Origin: Pontederia crassipes
Lineage: Eukaryota; Streptophyta; Magnoliopsida; Commelinales; Pontederiaceae
NCBI GenBank assembly: GCA_030549335.1
Contig: JAUKPH010000017.1
Coordinates: 3,527,001-3,591,000, forward strand
Direction of reading: 5' to 3'
DNA: 64,000 nucleotides
Shown: one piece after another, positions 49,371 to 62,400 of the stretch
Layout of the letters: each line of letters starts with the position of its first letter
Position numbering within the stretch: the stretch's first letter is position 1
The notes under the pieces: generated by a model
The model's input: only the letters and a program-made list of their open reading frames with translations
The model's database searches: none
What the model was told of the DNA's origin: nothing
Program-made: the position numbers and the translations under genes

Positions 49371-50990
49371 CCGTTCTTCATCGTCGTCTCCGGCTATTAT
49401 GAGTTGTCGAACTAAAGGTAAGGGAGTTGCAGTTGCATCTTGTATCAGCGAGTTACCTTTACCTTATAATAGCGCATTATTCTATAGCTATTTACTTTTA
49501 GTGTAAATTGGTGTCCTCGGTGGTGATTGAGTGTGTATAATTTTGTAATTCATTTACTCTTGAATCAAAGGTTTCATTCGGGCAACTTTAATTTTCCTCT
49601 TCCACTTTCTTCTTTGTTCGACCTTAGATTCGGTTTTATTGATTCTCTTGAGCTCAACATTCATCGTTTGCTTCGCTGGTTGTAGCTGTCGGTGAGCCTA
49701 AGATGGCCCCTGCAAGTCCAGGCACGACGTCCTTCTTCCTAGTTTTCATGTTTTTTCCATTGATGATCAAATTACTTTGCTCTGTTTGTTTCTTGTCTCT
49801 TTTCCTTCCTTCTGCTCTTTTTTTTTTTGTCGACGAGATCTGGTTGACGATTCCCTTTTTTCCTCTTTATGTTTCTTTCATTTCCGCAGATCTTTGATCA
49901 TTGTTTTTCGCTTTGTAGTTCTTGTTTTTCGCATTTGTCAACCATGTTGTCAGTCGAGTTCATCTCGCCAGAAGTTCCGGAGTTCCGTCTCCATTTCGTT
50001 GGATTGTTATTGTTGTTATCAACGTTCTACCGGAGGCTTTGTCGGATCATCCTTATGCATGAGTTTTATCTCCTATCTCATTCGGCGTGTCGTTCGGCGA
50101 TTTTGGAGATGTACAGACGTTGTCGTCGGATTTCATCCCTTATTGGGCTTTGATCGGAGCTTAACCTTAGTTTACCAATGTTGTTGTCGACATCTGGAGT
50201 TTGTTGATGTTGTTATCAATGATAGGAATTGTCGGATGTTCTCCAACGTCCACTTTTGAAGCTTTGGCTTTTGCAGCAATCAACGTCTAGTTTAGAGCTC
50301 TGTCTCTATTAGTTCATCGATTAAGTTGCTCCTCATCAGTCTCTTTCTCTATGGAATCATCGTCGTTCTTCGAAGCTTAACCTCTTATTTTCTACTGAGA
50401 TCATTGTTGATGTTGTCATCGATTTTGGAGTTTTTGTCTCCTTTGTTATTGGCGTCCATAAGATGTGTTCAAATCTCCTTTCGGCCATTGTCGACGTTCT
50501 TGAGGTTAGAAGGTGACCACTACTATCTACCTCTATTTCGACTATGGCCATTTATGTCATTGCTCAGTTGGGGCATATGTTTTTTCTCTATCATAGTTTT
50601 TGACTTCCTTCCATAAGTGAATCCATCGTCGCCATCTCCGATCATTTCATTTCTAGTCGTCGCTGCTCATTCACATCTCTGGTTCTTGTTCTTCTTTTAC
50701 ATTGTTGGCAACTACATTGTGTTTCCTCCTTTGATCTGCTTGCAGTCAACGATCATCGAGCATGGGAGCTCTAGTTTTTTTAGTTGCCCCGAAGCTTCTG
50801 ATGATTCCATACATATTGATGAAACTGAGCCATCTTACGTGTCGTTGGAGCAAGTCAGAAGCTCTCTATCTTCGTGTTTCAGTTTCTTCTTCTGACAAAT
50901 GGGTATGCCATCTCAGTGTCGACGTGATGTCCCAAACTACGTTGCTCGACTCATGTTTGTCATCTCTCAATGAGGGGGCATGTTAGAAGA
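49370..50990 (+). other. CT-rich unassigned region ending in a purine tract
   Basis: A run of T/C-rich plus-strand frames (49.70-50.99 kb) has no recognisable domain and ends at TGAGGGGGCATGTTAGAAG (about 50969). A purine run directly before TGTTAGAAG looks like the polypurine tract and LTR start of a Copia element, so the block may be the interior of a non-coding retroelement. Matching second LTR and TSD were not found. Confidence 0.35.
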
Positions 50991-51085
50991 CATCACATCG
51001 TTGTGCAGCAACGGCAACATGTTGTGTATTGGAGCAGTTGTGTCGTGTCATTGAGTTGAAGGAAGAAAACACAATAAATAGTATT

Positions 51086-51553
51086 CTAATCAAAAGGAGG
51101 CATGTAGCTAGTCACTGGTTCTGGCATACTCGCTTTACTCAACGAGCACGTGCTCGATGAATTATTACTGACACTATAGCGAGATTCCGAAGGAGAAATC
51201 TGTCGAAGCGCCTGACTAAGAAGAGGAACCATACGGGTTACAACCGGGTTCAAATTCAAGGCATTATCAACAATCTCATTGGCATGCTTGTCTCCTCTAA
51301 AGATTTCGTTCAGGATCCCGAGCAATGGGTTCGACAGTTTCTGCACCTCCCACACATCCTTGATTAGCTCAATTGCAGCTGCCCGAACCATTGTTTTCAT
51401 TGAAGAAGACGTTGAGTCCGAGGATGTTTCCAGTAATGCGAAAAATTTGACTATGATCTCTCTCAGAAAGACCACGTTGTGCAAAGTGACGAATGATGCC
51501 ACATCGAAATTTGCACCGCACATCTTCTTGGCATTTGCCTTCACATGCAACTA
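51086..51553 (-). CDS. Unrecognised protein fragment, 154 aa or one terminal exon
   Basis: The minus frame opens after an acceptor-like CTCTAG at 51554 (LHVKANAKKMCG...) and stops at 51086; the first Met is at 51550. The composition is that of a real globular helical protein. It has segments such as VVFLREIIVKFFALLE, TMVRAAAIELIKDV and NPVVTRMVPLLSQALRQI, then a Ser-rich tail ending SYMPPFD. Leucine-rich helical stretches suggest an ARM/HEAT-like fold, but I do not recognise the family. It may be the last exon of a minus-strand gene whose upstream exons I cannot identify, or a captured fragment. Confidence 0.45.
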
Positions 51554-51916
51554 GAGTGTAGCATTGGTGTTTCTGCATGTTTGGAGAAATATGCAGGAAA
51601 TATGAATACGACGTGAGTATGACATGAAGTTTAAATTATCTTAGAGGATGCCTTTAAGAAATTACCTAGGACAGTTGTCTCCTAGATTGGCCTACACCCA
51701 AGCATAAAGTGAAGAAGCATTCATTATATACATTAATCTTATATATGATGATAAACATAAAAAAAACTAAAAGAAATAGTAGTTTCATCACATTTAAGTA
51801 CCTCTCTATATAGGTTGATTCTTCCTAGAGGAGGACTTGCACTCGAGGCTTCCACGACATGCCAACCAGTTGATTAGTGCATGACATCTCATCTCCTCAT
51901 GCATATGCCCCCATTA

Positions 51917-52135
51917 TGTTGTTGTACGTGTATAGTATAGTTGTACACATAAGAGAGTTAGTACACGTGGCATTTGATTTATAAATGATAGTTATAACTG
52001 TCATGTATATAAACAACTCATAGCTCTATAGATTCTTTGTTCTTTTTGGATTGAATTCTTCTTCCATCTTCTATGTATGCTTCAAACTATTTTCTTGTTG
52101 TTCTTCTTGAATCTTCTTAACACGGTATCAAGAGT
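51917..52135 (+). mobile_element. Copia-type LTR remnant with primer-binding site
   Basis: It starts TGTTGTTGTACG and ends ATCTTCTTAACA at 52122. CGGTATCAAGAG follows at once, one or two changes from the initiator-methionine primer-binding site TGGTATCAGAGC typical of Copia elements. The segment TGTTAAGAATATAAAATC at about 52234, after a purine run, may be another LTR start. No gag or pol is preserved. Confidence 0.5.
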
Positions 52136-54531
52136 TCGAACCTCGTTAAGCTCTTATTAAAAGAAATATTTCCTCCTATTATTGTTCATATGGTGGACTG
52201 GGCTAGACCAAAGTTGTCAGCAACCCACACGTAAGGAGAGTGTTAAGAATATAAAATCAATGACGTTGCTCTTCTTAATGACTTAAGCTTTTAGAAAAAA
52301 TGGTCAACACATCAAATTTAACACATTCCACATTCGAGTGATGCAAAATACATAAAAAATGAGTGAGATTCTAATGCATGGACTATAATTGAAACTAATT
52401 AAATTATTGCATCCTTGCAAGTCACCTGACCCGATCATAAACTAAGATATCAATGGACAATCGAGCAATTGGTCTTACAACAACAAAGAAAAACAGAAAA
52501 TACAAATGCTTGGCGATTGGCTAGGACACTTGTTTGCCCCCTTTTTGTATCCTATCCAAAAGAAAATGCATTAAAGTTGTACATTTGTTTCATGAATTGT
52601 TCCACAATTGTTTTTATATGTATTTATCTATTATTATTATGAAATTAATATCATCAATATTTGATGCATTCTTATAAAATACTATTATGATCTGCATAGT
52701 CAATGTCAAGAATCATTTATTTAATGAATCATGATAGCTTACTCAATTTTTTCATGGACAGCTAATCTTAGAAATGATAAGGAAAACCATCAATATAATA
52801 TCTTGGAATATTGTGTTGTACAATTTAAATGGCAATAAAGAAAGAAGTATTCTAATAATTGATGTTCACACAATCATCCTTTTATCCTCTCTCATCAATC
52901 ATCCTTTGCCTCCAATCAACTATCCAATATTATCCTCTCTCATCATCACATCATCCTTTTATTGATCAATTCCTAAGGGAAAAAATGAGGTTGAATCATT
53001 TTTCTTTCCGAAGAACAACCTCCTTCATCTTCTCCTCACTCTCACCATCTTCATTTCCTCCCCTCTTGTTTTGCAATATCAATTAAAAACATAAATTTGT
53101 ATCTTTGTTAAGCTTTCACTATTTTGAATACCCAAACATAAAAATGGAAACAAAATAATTCCACAAAGAAAACTAAAGGAAGTTAATTTTTTTAAAAGTG
53201 GTTTCCATTGGAAAATTTTAAAGCTTTGATTTTTTTCCTATTTTTCCAAACGAGACTTTAGTATGCAAATATACTCTCATTGATTGCCATTTCTTAGTTA
53301 TTTTTTTATCATTTAATGAGCACGTGTGATTAAATCCATGCATGAATATAATTTAACCATTAATACATTGGTATTTAAAATTAAGGAATATAATATAATA
53401 CATCTAAAATTACATTAATGCTCTTATTCTTTTGGTCGATAATTAGCCACTTATTTCAATAAATTATACGTTAAATTTTATCATGCAATAAAAAAAATTA
53501 GTAATCACTTTAATTAGCCTCATCTTCTTCATCATTTAGTTAAGTTGATGTCATTTTACTTTCTTACTAACTATTGGCCAGGGACGGACCGAGGGGGGTG
53601 CAATTTCATATAGAGAATAACATTTTATATACATGACACCCCCACCCCAAAATTTGGACTTGGATCGTTCGTGTCGACCAACATCTTTAATTCTCGTGGA
53701 CGCCACAAACTCTTTTTGTTTTGAAAATACTTTCTTATACTTTTTTTGTCAATAATTTACTAGTATTGAAATTGATATGACTATGGAAAGATATAGAATG
53801 ATAGATTATTTAACTTTTATATTCATTGATATTAATGTAAGTAATTGTGATATGAACTTTTGATTTTTTTACTAAATTTCATGTATTCTTAAATGTTATC
53901 TTAAATTGTACTATCATGTTGTCTCTTGATATTTTGGATCGTGTTCCTACAATTTCTTCTTCTTCTTAGGCTTTACTTACATATAGGTTTTGTCGGCATT
54001 ATTAGCAATTTGATAAGCGGATTGCGATTTAACTAGCAGATAGCGGATGATGACTAATGGTTAGAGGTTATAACAAATAAGCGGTCGATAAATTTAGCGT
54101 GATGAATATAAAATGACATAATTAGTCATATGAGAAATTATACAATTCAAGCACTATACATATTCTATTATAATGCAATAAATATATTATTTATATCTCA
54201 ATTAAATAAAATAAAATCTCATAACTAATTTTTTGTTAAAATATATAGAAATTTATATTGACAATAAATTTTATATAGTGCACCTGTGATAAAAAAATAT
54301 TGATTATAAAAAGAAATATAGTTAAATGGTTCTTAAATAAAAATGAAAAAATACTAAGATAAGTTAAGAAAGAAATAATGTATTTGAATAAGGGTAGAAT
54401 TGAAAAAAAATTATAAACCGCTAAACTCTAATTGCTAAACGTTAGTAAAAATAGCTTTTTAATATTTTCATACGAAACGCTAAACACTACTTATTTTTAT
54501 CATTTATCAAATAAACAATTAGCGTTTGAAC
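52136..54531. other. AT-rich intergenic region
   Basis: No gene is recognised. CAGGGACGGACCGAGG at about 53579 resembles the end of hAT-type elements with CAGGG(G/A)CGGA termini, but the matching inverted end was not found. The last bases, TGAAC at 54527-54531, are the TSD of the next element. Confidence 0.4.
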
Positions 54532-55721
54532 TGTTGGATCTAAGTTTTAGAGATATATAAAATTATATTTTGATGATACAAACTTCGAAAGATTAAAGTT
54601 AAAATGCTAAAAAAGTTTAAAGAAAAAGGGATAACTTTATGCACTACACTTTGATTAAATAATTAACTATGATCCTATTAGATTTTGGATTGGTCATAAA
54701 TATCCAATTTGGTAGAAAATTCTGTTAACTTTCCCTAGAATTAAAAATCATCTCATTTGGATAACTGTGAAAAAGTTATGCTTAAAATAGTGTAGGACGA
54801 TCAAGCCACCGATTGGAAAATAGGTCGGCCGGTCAGGAACATAGGTTGATCGGTCCAGAACACAGGTCGATCGGTCAGTGCAGAAAATGTCCAATTTCAA
54901 CCAGCAGAATATCGAGACTGTACAGGTCGACCGGTCCAAGACACAGGTCGACTAGACAGTGCAGAATTCACCAACGATCACATTTTTTCATAAAAAAAGT
55001 GTACCGATCGACCGGTCCATATGTGCGGTCAACCAACCTCCGAGTCAAATGAACAATAATGGTCAAATTTAAAGGAGAAAAGTACGGAATGATTTTTGGA
55101 CGACTTTCTCACTTGTAGAAGCCTATAAAATGAGTGTCAAAGCCAGAAGGAAGTGCACTCATCCAAACCTTAAAGAAAAACTTCAAGTTATGAAAAAAAT
55201 ATATTCTTCTTGAAGTTTTCATTTTTAGTTTGCTCTTCTTTCTCTCTTCCACTCTTGTGAGCATAGAATTGTAAAAAAGAGAAATATTTTTTTCAGAAAA
55301 ATTAGAGAGAGCTCCTGTGTAAAAGAGGTTCTAAATCTTACCTCTTGAGTGAGAGAAATAGATTAGCTTCCTAAGAGGAGATGTTGCCTTGTCTTTCGAA
55401 GTGAAAAAAAAGGTGATGGTGTAAAGGGTTTTCTTCCTTACCCCATTTGTAATAAAGGAAGGGATTAGTGAAATCTCTTATGATCTCGAGGTCGAGAAGT
55501 CGGACAGGGACGTAGGCCAAGGTGTAGCCGAATCTCGTCAACAACCATCGCGTTTATTTGTGTTTGATTTTCTCTCTCTCTCTTCGTTCATATTGTGTTT
55601 ATAATCTGAATTTCAAAGGTTTTAAGAATCGGTTTTGTGCTTCCGCGACGAATTTCGTGAAATCGATATTTTCGATTAAACACCAATTCACCCCCCTCTT
55701 GGTGCTCTTTGGAATCCTACA
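54532..55721 (+). repeat. 5' LTR of outer Copia element
   Basis: 1190 bases. It carries the GGTCGACCGGTC-type motif array (54800-55035) about 90-320 bases upstream of a TATA box, TATAAAA at 55124-55130, so the array sits in the U3 enhancer position. The end CCTACA is followed by the primer-binding site. Confidence 0.9.
54800..55035. repeat. GGTCGACCGGTC motif array in 5' LTR U3
   Basis: Phrases such as GGTCGGCCGGTC, GGTTGATCGGTCC, GGTCGATCGGTC, GGTCGACCGGTCC and GATCGACCGGTCC recur every 20-40 bases, many preceded by AACA(C)A. Related arrays are in the other three LTRs of this family and in the solo LTR at 8865-9412. Confidence 0.85.
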
Positions 55722-55850
55722 ATTGGTATCAAAGCGAATTGCTCTCGTTTTAATTTTTTGAATCATCTTGTTTTAAGATCTAATCATTTTTAGATCTAGT
55801 CCTTTTAAGATTCAATTATCTTGTTTTAAAGTTTAACCATCTTAATAGCT

Positions 55851-57120
55851 ATGGCATTAAGTGGATTTATTTTTGCCGAAGGACAATCAATTAGCCGTCC
55901 TCCCCTTTTAAATGTATCAAATTTTCAATATTGAAAAATTATGATTCAAGTATACATTTGTTCTATTGATATTAACATGTGGGATATCGTTGAAAAAAGT
56001 TATTATCTTCATGAAAAATTACCTACCGAACATGACGGAAGATAGAAATTTTTTTGAAATTGGATTGGAAAGCAAATAATATTTTTTATTGTGTTTTAGA
56101 TTCAATAGATTTCAATCGGATTTCTAATTGTGAAAGTGCAACCGAAATTTAGAAGAAACTCATTACTACTTATGAAGGAACGAATAAAGTCAAAGAATCT
56201 AAATTAAATATTTTGAATCATCAATATGATTCCTTCAAGATGCATGAAAATGAATTCATAAATGATATGGTTGCTCAATTTAATGATATTATGAATGACT
56301 TAGCCTCTTTGGGAAAGCATAAAACTAACCTCAAAAAGTGAAAAAGATTCTCAGGTCTCTCTCCTCCAAATGGCATACGAAGAGGATCGTGATTGAAGAA
56401 AAAGATTTGAATAAATTAAATTTTGATGATTTTATTGGTTCACTTCTAACCTATGATATCGGAATCCAAGAAGAAAAAGAATCCAATGCTCCTAAAAAGA
56501 AGACATTGCCTTTGAAAACAAGCCAAAATGAAGATAACTCAAGTGAAGAAGAAATGGACGAAAAGAAACTCGTCCGCTATACAAAAAAACTTGACAAATA
56601 TTTCAAGTTGGTGAAATCTAAAGAAAAGAGTGAGAAGCTGAAAAAAGAATTATATAAACATCACTCAAAAGACAAAAATGAGACATATCAGAAGGAGAAG
56701 AAGAAGAAATATAAAGAGTCAAGTGAAGATGAATCAAATGACTCATCAAGTTCTTCTAATGAAGATGCATACTTGTGCCTAATGGTACACAACGATGAGG
56801 TAACTTCAAACTCCTTAATTTCAAATAATGATTCATCGAGATTTTTCGAAGAAAATATTTCTTTAAATGTAAATGAAGAACTCTCCTCTCTCGTAAAAAC
56901 ATATTTGTCAACTAAAGAGGAAAATAAAAAATTACTATATGAAATTGAAAAAATTCAAAAATGAAATTGAAACTTTAGAAATTACACGTGCATGTGAAAT
57001 TATAAAACTAGCATGTTCTTTAGAAAAAGTAAGGAAGGAAAATGACCTTTTGAAAAACTCATAAAATATGACTATTTCTTATGTAACGATAAATAATCTT
57101 AGTAATCATTTTGGACATAA
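55851..57120 (+). pseudogene. Copia gag, outer copy, N-terminal part
   Basis: The start at 55851 reads MALSGFIFAEGQSISRPPLL, the usual Copia gag N-terminus with RPP before the ..F.YWK motif; here TGG has become TGA. The frame is interrupted several times until an open stretch at 56338-56964 (LNKLNFDDFIGSLLTYD, then Glu/Lys-rich coiled-coil-like sequence). The zinc knuckle lies beyond the nested insertion, at about 61576-61680 (CFTCGFYDHYAYQC, intact CX2CX4HX4C). Confidence 0.8.
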
Positions 57121-57125
57121 AAATT

Positions 57126-58303
57126 TGTAGTATCCCAAATGGCACCAAGAGGGGGGTGAATTGGTATTCAATCGAAAATATCAATTTCATAAAAATCATC
57201 GCTGAAGCACAAAACCGATTCTTAAATCCTTTATAATTCAGATCATAAATTCAATATGAATAGGGGAGAGAGAGAAAATCAAACGGACACGGTGATTTGT
57301 TGACAAGGTTCGGCCACACCTTGGCCTATGTCCCCGCTCCGACTTCTCGACCTCGAGACCGTCGGAGATTTCACTAGCACTTCCTTTGTTTTAAATGGGA
57401 CAAGGAAGAAAGCCCTTTACACCACCGTCTTTTTCTTCGCTTCGAGAGGCAAGGCAACCTCTCCTCCTAGGAAGCTAATATATTTCTCTCGCTTAAGGGG
57501 TAAGATTTTGAACCTTGTTTACACAGGAGCTCTCTCTAATTTTATGAACAATAATGTTTTTCTCTTTTCCATTTCTAAGCTCACAAGAAAGGAAGAGGGA
57601 AAGAATGAGAAAACTATAAAATGAAAATTTCAAGAAATGGTCTCTCTTTGATAACTTGAAATTTTTCTTCAATGAGTGCCTTTGCCTCTAGCTTTGGCAC
57701 TCCTTTTATAACCTTCAATGTGTGAAAAATTCGTCCAGAAATTATTTCACAAATTCCTCCTTCAAATTTAACTGTTACTGTTCATTTGACTCGTAGGCCG
57801 GTCGACCAAAATTTTGGACCGATCTATGCGACCGTTGCACCATTTCTCCAATTACCGCAGCTGGTCGGTCGACCGGAATATCGATCGGTACAGTCTCGCA
57901 GTTTTGATTTATAACCGTTGAGGTGATCAGTCGATCGGTGGTTCGACCGGACTGTCGACAGGTACAATTTCGATATCAATCGGTTCTGGATCGATCGACC
58001 GGCATCTTCATTTGGTCGACCGGACTGTCGATCGATCTTCTTTGCGTCGACCGGCAGGTTGACCGACCTGCACTCTTTTGATCATAACTTTCTGCACAAT
58101 TATTCAAAATAGATGATCTTGGAGTCCATGGAAAGCTAACAGAATTCTCTATAAATCCAAAATCTAATTATTTCATAGTCAAATATGTAATTAAAGTTGT
58201 GCATAAAGTTATCTCTTTTTTTGGACTTTTTCAGCATTTGAATCTTTCGAGGTTTGTTTCATCAAAGTATAATTTCATATGTCATTGAAACTTTTACCCA
58301 ATA
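57126..58303 (-). repeat. 3' LTR of nested Copia element
   Basis: 1178 bases, reading on minus. It includes the inverted TATA region (GCACTCCTTTTATAACC near 57702-57718) and a GGTCGACCGG-type array at 57790-58065. Confidence 0.9.
57790..58065. repeat. GGTCGACCGG motif array in nested 3' LTR
   Basis: GGCCGGTCGACC, GGTCGGTCGACCGG, GATCGACCGGCATC, GGTCGACCGGACTGTCG and similar phrases are repeated with short spacers. It is the same array as in the partner LTR at 61020-61300. Confidence 0.85.
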
Positions 58304-58918
58304 ATCTCCCCCATTTTGGTGAAGACAAACTGAGAAATATATAAATTGGCGAAAAAGTTGTAAAATCTTTGTAAAACAATTTTACTCCCCCTAACACTCA
58401 ACTTTTCTCACAATGGGAGATATTCATATAAAATATATTCATGTCATATTCTCCTATACTTCTCCCCCTTTTATTTCATCAAAAAGTCATTTGTAAATGA
58501 AGTATACATAAGAAACCATATGTAACTCCCTCTTAATAAAAAAATATTCTTCCCCATTTTTGTCATATAATAGATATGTAGAGTATTGCAAGTTTTGAAA
58601 GATAACTCCCCTTAAATTTATGCCTATTTTATAATGAAAACTAATTTATGAAAGTCAAAACAAAATTGTATTAAGAATCAAAATATGACATAGAACTTTG
58701 ATCCAACAATGATGCCTATGATATGTCAAAATAAAGATTAATCATGCTCCCCCTATTACTATTACCAATTTTTATTTATATGTTCCTTTTTAAAAAAATT
58801 TATAGTTTTGAATTTTTTGAGTGACATAAAAAATAAATGATACTTTTACCATAACCTTTCTGCCCTCACATCTCCAACTCCATATGTCCTTTGCATGTGA
58901 GACACATCTGAAAAGAAA

Positions 58919-60212
58919 TCAAGTAATTTTTGGTACCCAAATTTTCTTGGGTCCGATTTTGTTAGATAATGTTCTTTTCGGAACCCAAATCATGCCATGT
59001 TGTAATGATTTTCTTATTTTATATTGATATGCATAATGGCCATAAAATCCGCATGTAAAACATTTGAGATGTGATTTTCTATGTTTGAATTTCCAATAAA
59101 AATTTTCATATCCAAAATGATTCCTAAAATTATTTGTCGTTACATGAGAAATAGTCTTATTTTGTGAGTTCTTCAAAAGGTCATTTTCCTTCTTTACATT
59201 GTCTAAAAAATATGCTAGTTTTATAATTTCACATGCATGTGTAATTTTCAAAGTTTCAATTTCATTTTTGAAAATTTCATTTTCCATAAGACATATATCT
59301 TTCTTTTAATTTTTCAATCTCATGTATTAACTTCTCATTTTTCACTAGACTCTTCATATTTTTTCTTTTTACCTTTTCGGATTTTTTCTTCTTTGTGGTG
59401 CTTGTATGATTTTCTTGTTGGCTTCTCGTTCTTGTCTTTCTTCTTAACCAACTTGAGATATTTATCCAATTTTCTTGTGTAGAGTGCGAGTTTCTTTTTA
59501 TTCACTTCCTCTTCGCTTGAGTCTTCTTCTATTGTATTTGCCTTTAATGTCAATGTTTTCTTCTTGTGAGCTTTTTCTTTTTTATCTTCTTGGATTGAGA
59601 TCTCATATGTTAGAAGTGAACCAATAAGATCATCAAAATTCAATTTGTTCAAATCCTTTTCTTCGATTACGGTCCTCTTTGTATGCCATTTTGAGGAGAG
59701 AGACCTGGGATTTTTTTTTCACTTTTTGAGGATTAGATCTTGCCTCGCCCAAAGAGGCTAAGCCATTCAAAATATCATTAAACCGAGCTACTATATCATT
59801 TATGGATTTATTTTCATGCATTTTGAAAGAATCATATTGATGGTTTAAAATATTCAATGTAGATTCTTTAACCTTGTCGATTCCTTCATAAGTGGTGATG
59901 AGCTTCTCCCAAATCTAGGTTGAAGATTCACAACTTGAAATCGGATTAAACTCTGTCGAATCCAAAGCACAATAAAAAATATTTTTCGCTTTCCAATCAA
60001 GTTTTGAAAAAAATCTTTTTTTTTTCTTTAGAATCAATAGGTAACTTTTCATGAACATAAAAACATTTTTCAACTATCTCCCACATGTCGATATCAATAG
60101 AACAAATATATGCTTGAATTCTAATTTTTCAATATGCAAAATTTGATGCATTTAAAAGGGGTGGACGACTAATATATTGCCCTTCGGCAAAACCAAATCC
60201 GCTTGATGCCAT
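58919..60212 (-). pseudogene. Copia gag, nested copy
   Basis: The minus start at 60212 reads MASSGFGFAEGQYISRPPLL. TGG-to-TGA stops and frameshifts follow, with open pieces at 59857-59633 (SFKMHENKSINDIVARFNDI), 59652-59335 (LNKLNFDDLIGSLLTYE) and 59287-58919. The zinc knuckle in the last piece reads CFTCGFYGHYAYQY, so its final cysteine is replaced by tyrosine. A long coiled-coil-like Lys/Glu region lies between. No pol domain follows. Confidence 0.8.
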
Positions 60213-60342
60213 GGCTTTTGAAGATTGTTAAATCTTAAAACAAGATGATTGAATCTTAAAAATGATTAGATCTAAAATGATTAGATCTGAAAACGAGAAG
60301 ATTCAAAAGATCAAAACAATAGCAACCCGTTCTGATACCAAC

Positions 60343-61538
60343 TGTAGGATCCCAAAGGGCACCAAGATGGGGGGAATCGGTGTTCAATTGAAAATATCAA
60401 TTTCACAAAAATCATCGCGGAAGCACAAAACCGATTCTTAAATCCTTTATAATTCAGATCATAAATTCAATATGAATGGGGGGAGAGAGAGAAAATCAAA
60501 CTCAAATGGACACGGTGGTTTGTTGACAAGGTTCGGCCACACCTTGGCCTACGTCCCCGCTCCGACTTCTCGACCTCGAGATCGTCGGAGATTCCACCAG
60601 CACTTTCTTTGTTCCAAAAGGGGCAAGGAAGAAGCCCTTTACACCACCGCCTTTTTCTTCGCTTCGAGAGGCAATGCAATATCTCCTCATAGGAAGCTAA
60701 TCTATTTCTCTCGCTCAAGAGATAAAATTTTGAACCTCTTTTACACATGAGCTCTCTCTAATTTTTTGAACAATAATGTTTTTCTCTTTTGCAATTCTAA
60801 GCTCACAAGAGAAGAAGAGAGAAAGAACGAGAAAGTTATAAAATGAAAACTTCAAGAAATGGTCTCTCTTTGATAACTTGAAGCTTTTCTTCAATGAGTG
60901 AATGAGTGCCTTTGCCTCTGACTTTGACACTCCTTTTATAGCCTTCAATGTTTGGAAAATTCGTTCAGAAATCATTCCACAAATTCCTCTTTCAAATTTA
61001 ACCGTTATTGTTCATTTGACTCGGAGGCCGGTCGATCGAAATTCTAAACTGGTCGATCGGTCTACGTGACCGTTGCGCCATTTCTCCAATTACCGCAGTT
61101 GGTCGGTCGACCGGACTATCGATCGATGTCTCTATCGGTATAGTCTCGCAATTTTGATTTTTAACCGTTGAGGTGATCGGTCGACCGGTGCTTCGATCGG
61201 ACTGTCGACCGGTATAGTTTCGACGTCAACCGGTTCTGGATCGGTCGACCGACATCTTCATTTGGTCGATCGGACTGTCGACCGGCCTTCTTTGTGTCGA
61301 CCTGCACTCTTTTGATCATAACTTTCTGCACAATTATTCAAATTAGATGATCTTGGAGTCCATGGAAAGCTAACAGAATTCTCTACAAATCCAAAATATA
61401 ATCATTTCATAGTCAGTTATGTAATCAAAGTTGTGCATAAAGTTATTTTTTTTTCTTGGACTTTTTCAGCATTTTAATCTTTCGAGGTTTGTTTCATCAA
61501 AATATAATTTCTTATGTCATTAAAACTTTGACCCAATA
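60343..61538 (-). repeat. 5' LTR of nested Copia element
   Basis: 1196 bases, reading on minus, bordered at 60342 by the primer-binding site. It contains the motif array 61020-61300 and matches 57126-58303 closely with scattered substitutions and small indels. Confidence 0.9.
61020..61300. repeat. GGTCGACCGG motif array in nested 5' LTR
   Basis: Motifs GGCCGGTCGATCG, GGTCGGTCGACCGG, GATCGGTCGACCGGTG, GGTCGACCGACATC and GACTGTCGACCGG are spaced 15-40 bases apart. Confidence 0.85.
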
Positions 61539-62400
61539 AAATTCATATTGGAAATCCAATCATCTATATGTCAGAAAATCACATCTGAAATGTTTTACAT
61601 GTGGATTTTATGATCATTATGCATACCAATGCAAAATAAGAAAATCTTCGAAACATGGATTGATATGGGTTCCGAAATGAACATTATCTAACAAAATCAG
61701 ACCCAAAGAAATTTGGATACCAAAAGTTACTTGATTATTTTTCAGGTATGTCTCACATGCAAAGGACATATATAATTGGAAATGTGAAGGCACAAAGGTT
61801 ATGGTAAAAGTATCATCTATTTTTTTTAATCAAAAATTCAAAATTACTATTTGTTTGAAAAGAGAGAACATCTAAAATTGGTAATAGTGATAGGGGGAGC
61901 ATACTAAACTTTATTTTGACATATCATGAATATCATTGTTGTATCAAAGTTTTATGCCATATTTTAATTATTAATATATATAAATAATTTTGGCCTTCGT
62001 CAAATTGTTTCCATTTGCGATTATAAAATTTAGGGGGAGTTATTTCTTACATACTAACTATTTATGATGCAATATTTACATATTTCTAATATGAAAAAGG
62101 GGAAAATAATTTTTTTTCAAAGATGGCATGATTAAGGGGGAGTTACATATGATTTCTTATATGCTTCATACACAAATTATTCTTTTTTATGAAACAAAAT
62201 GAGGAGAAATATGATCTGAATATCACATTATATGAAGAGTTCCTTACAATTTATACTTATGTGAATATCTATCATTGTAAGGAAAGTTGAGTGTTAGGGG
62301 GAGTAAAATTGATTTTACAACTTATTTTATAACTTTTTCTTTTTTCGTAACTTATATATTTTTCATATTTCTCGATTTGTCTTCATAAAAAGGGGGAGAT

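Larger units (their letters stand above)
57126..61538 (-). mobile_element. Nested gag-only Copia element, same family, opposite strand
   Basis: LTRs at 57126-58303 and 60343-61538 begin TGTAG(G/T)ATCCCAAA on plus. They end CCCAATA, where CAACA would be expected; both LTRs share the change. The TSD AAATT lies at 57121-57125 and 61539-61543, within the outer gag. On the minus strand the primer-binding site TGGTATCAGAACGGG follows the 60343 LTR and a GGGGGAGAT purine tract precedes the 57126 LTR. The 2.04-kb interior holds gag only. Confidence 0.92.

Noticed and set aside
49777..50616. Cys/Ser/Phe-rich frames up to 160 aa
   Set aside because: Composition simply follows T/C-rich DNA, with no conserved motif; not called as genes.
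57328..57624. 98-aa frame, and the similar frames at 60472-60750, 63205-63408 and 63343-63546
   Set aside because: They lie in LTR leader sequence and recur at equivalent positions in all four LTRs of the Copia family with different frameshifts; not protein-coding.
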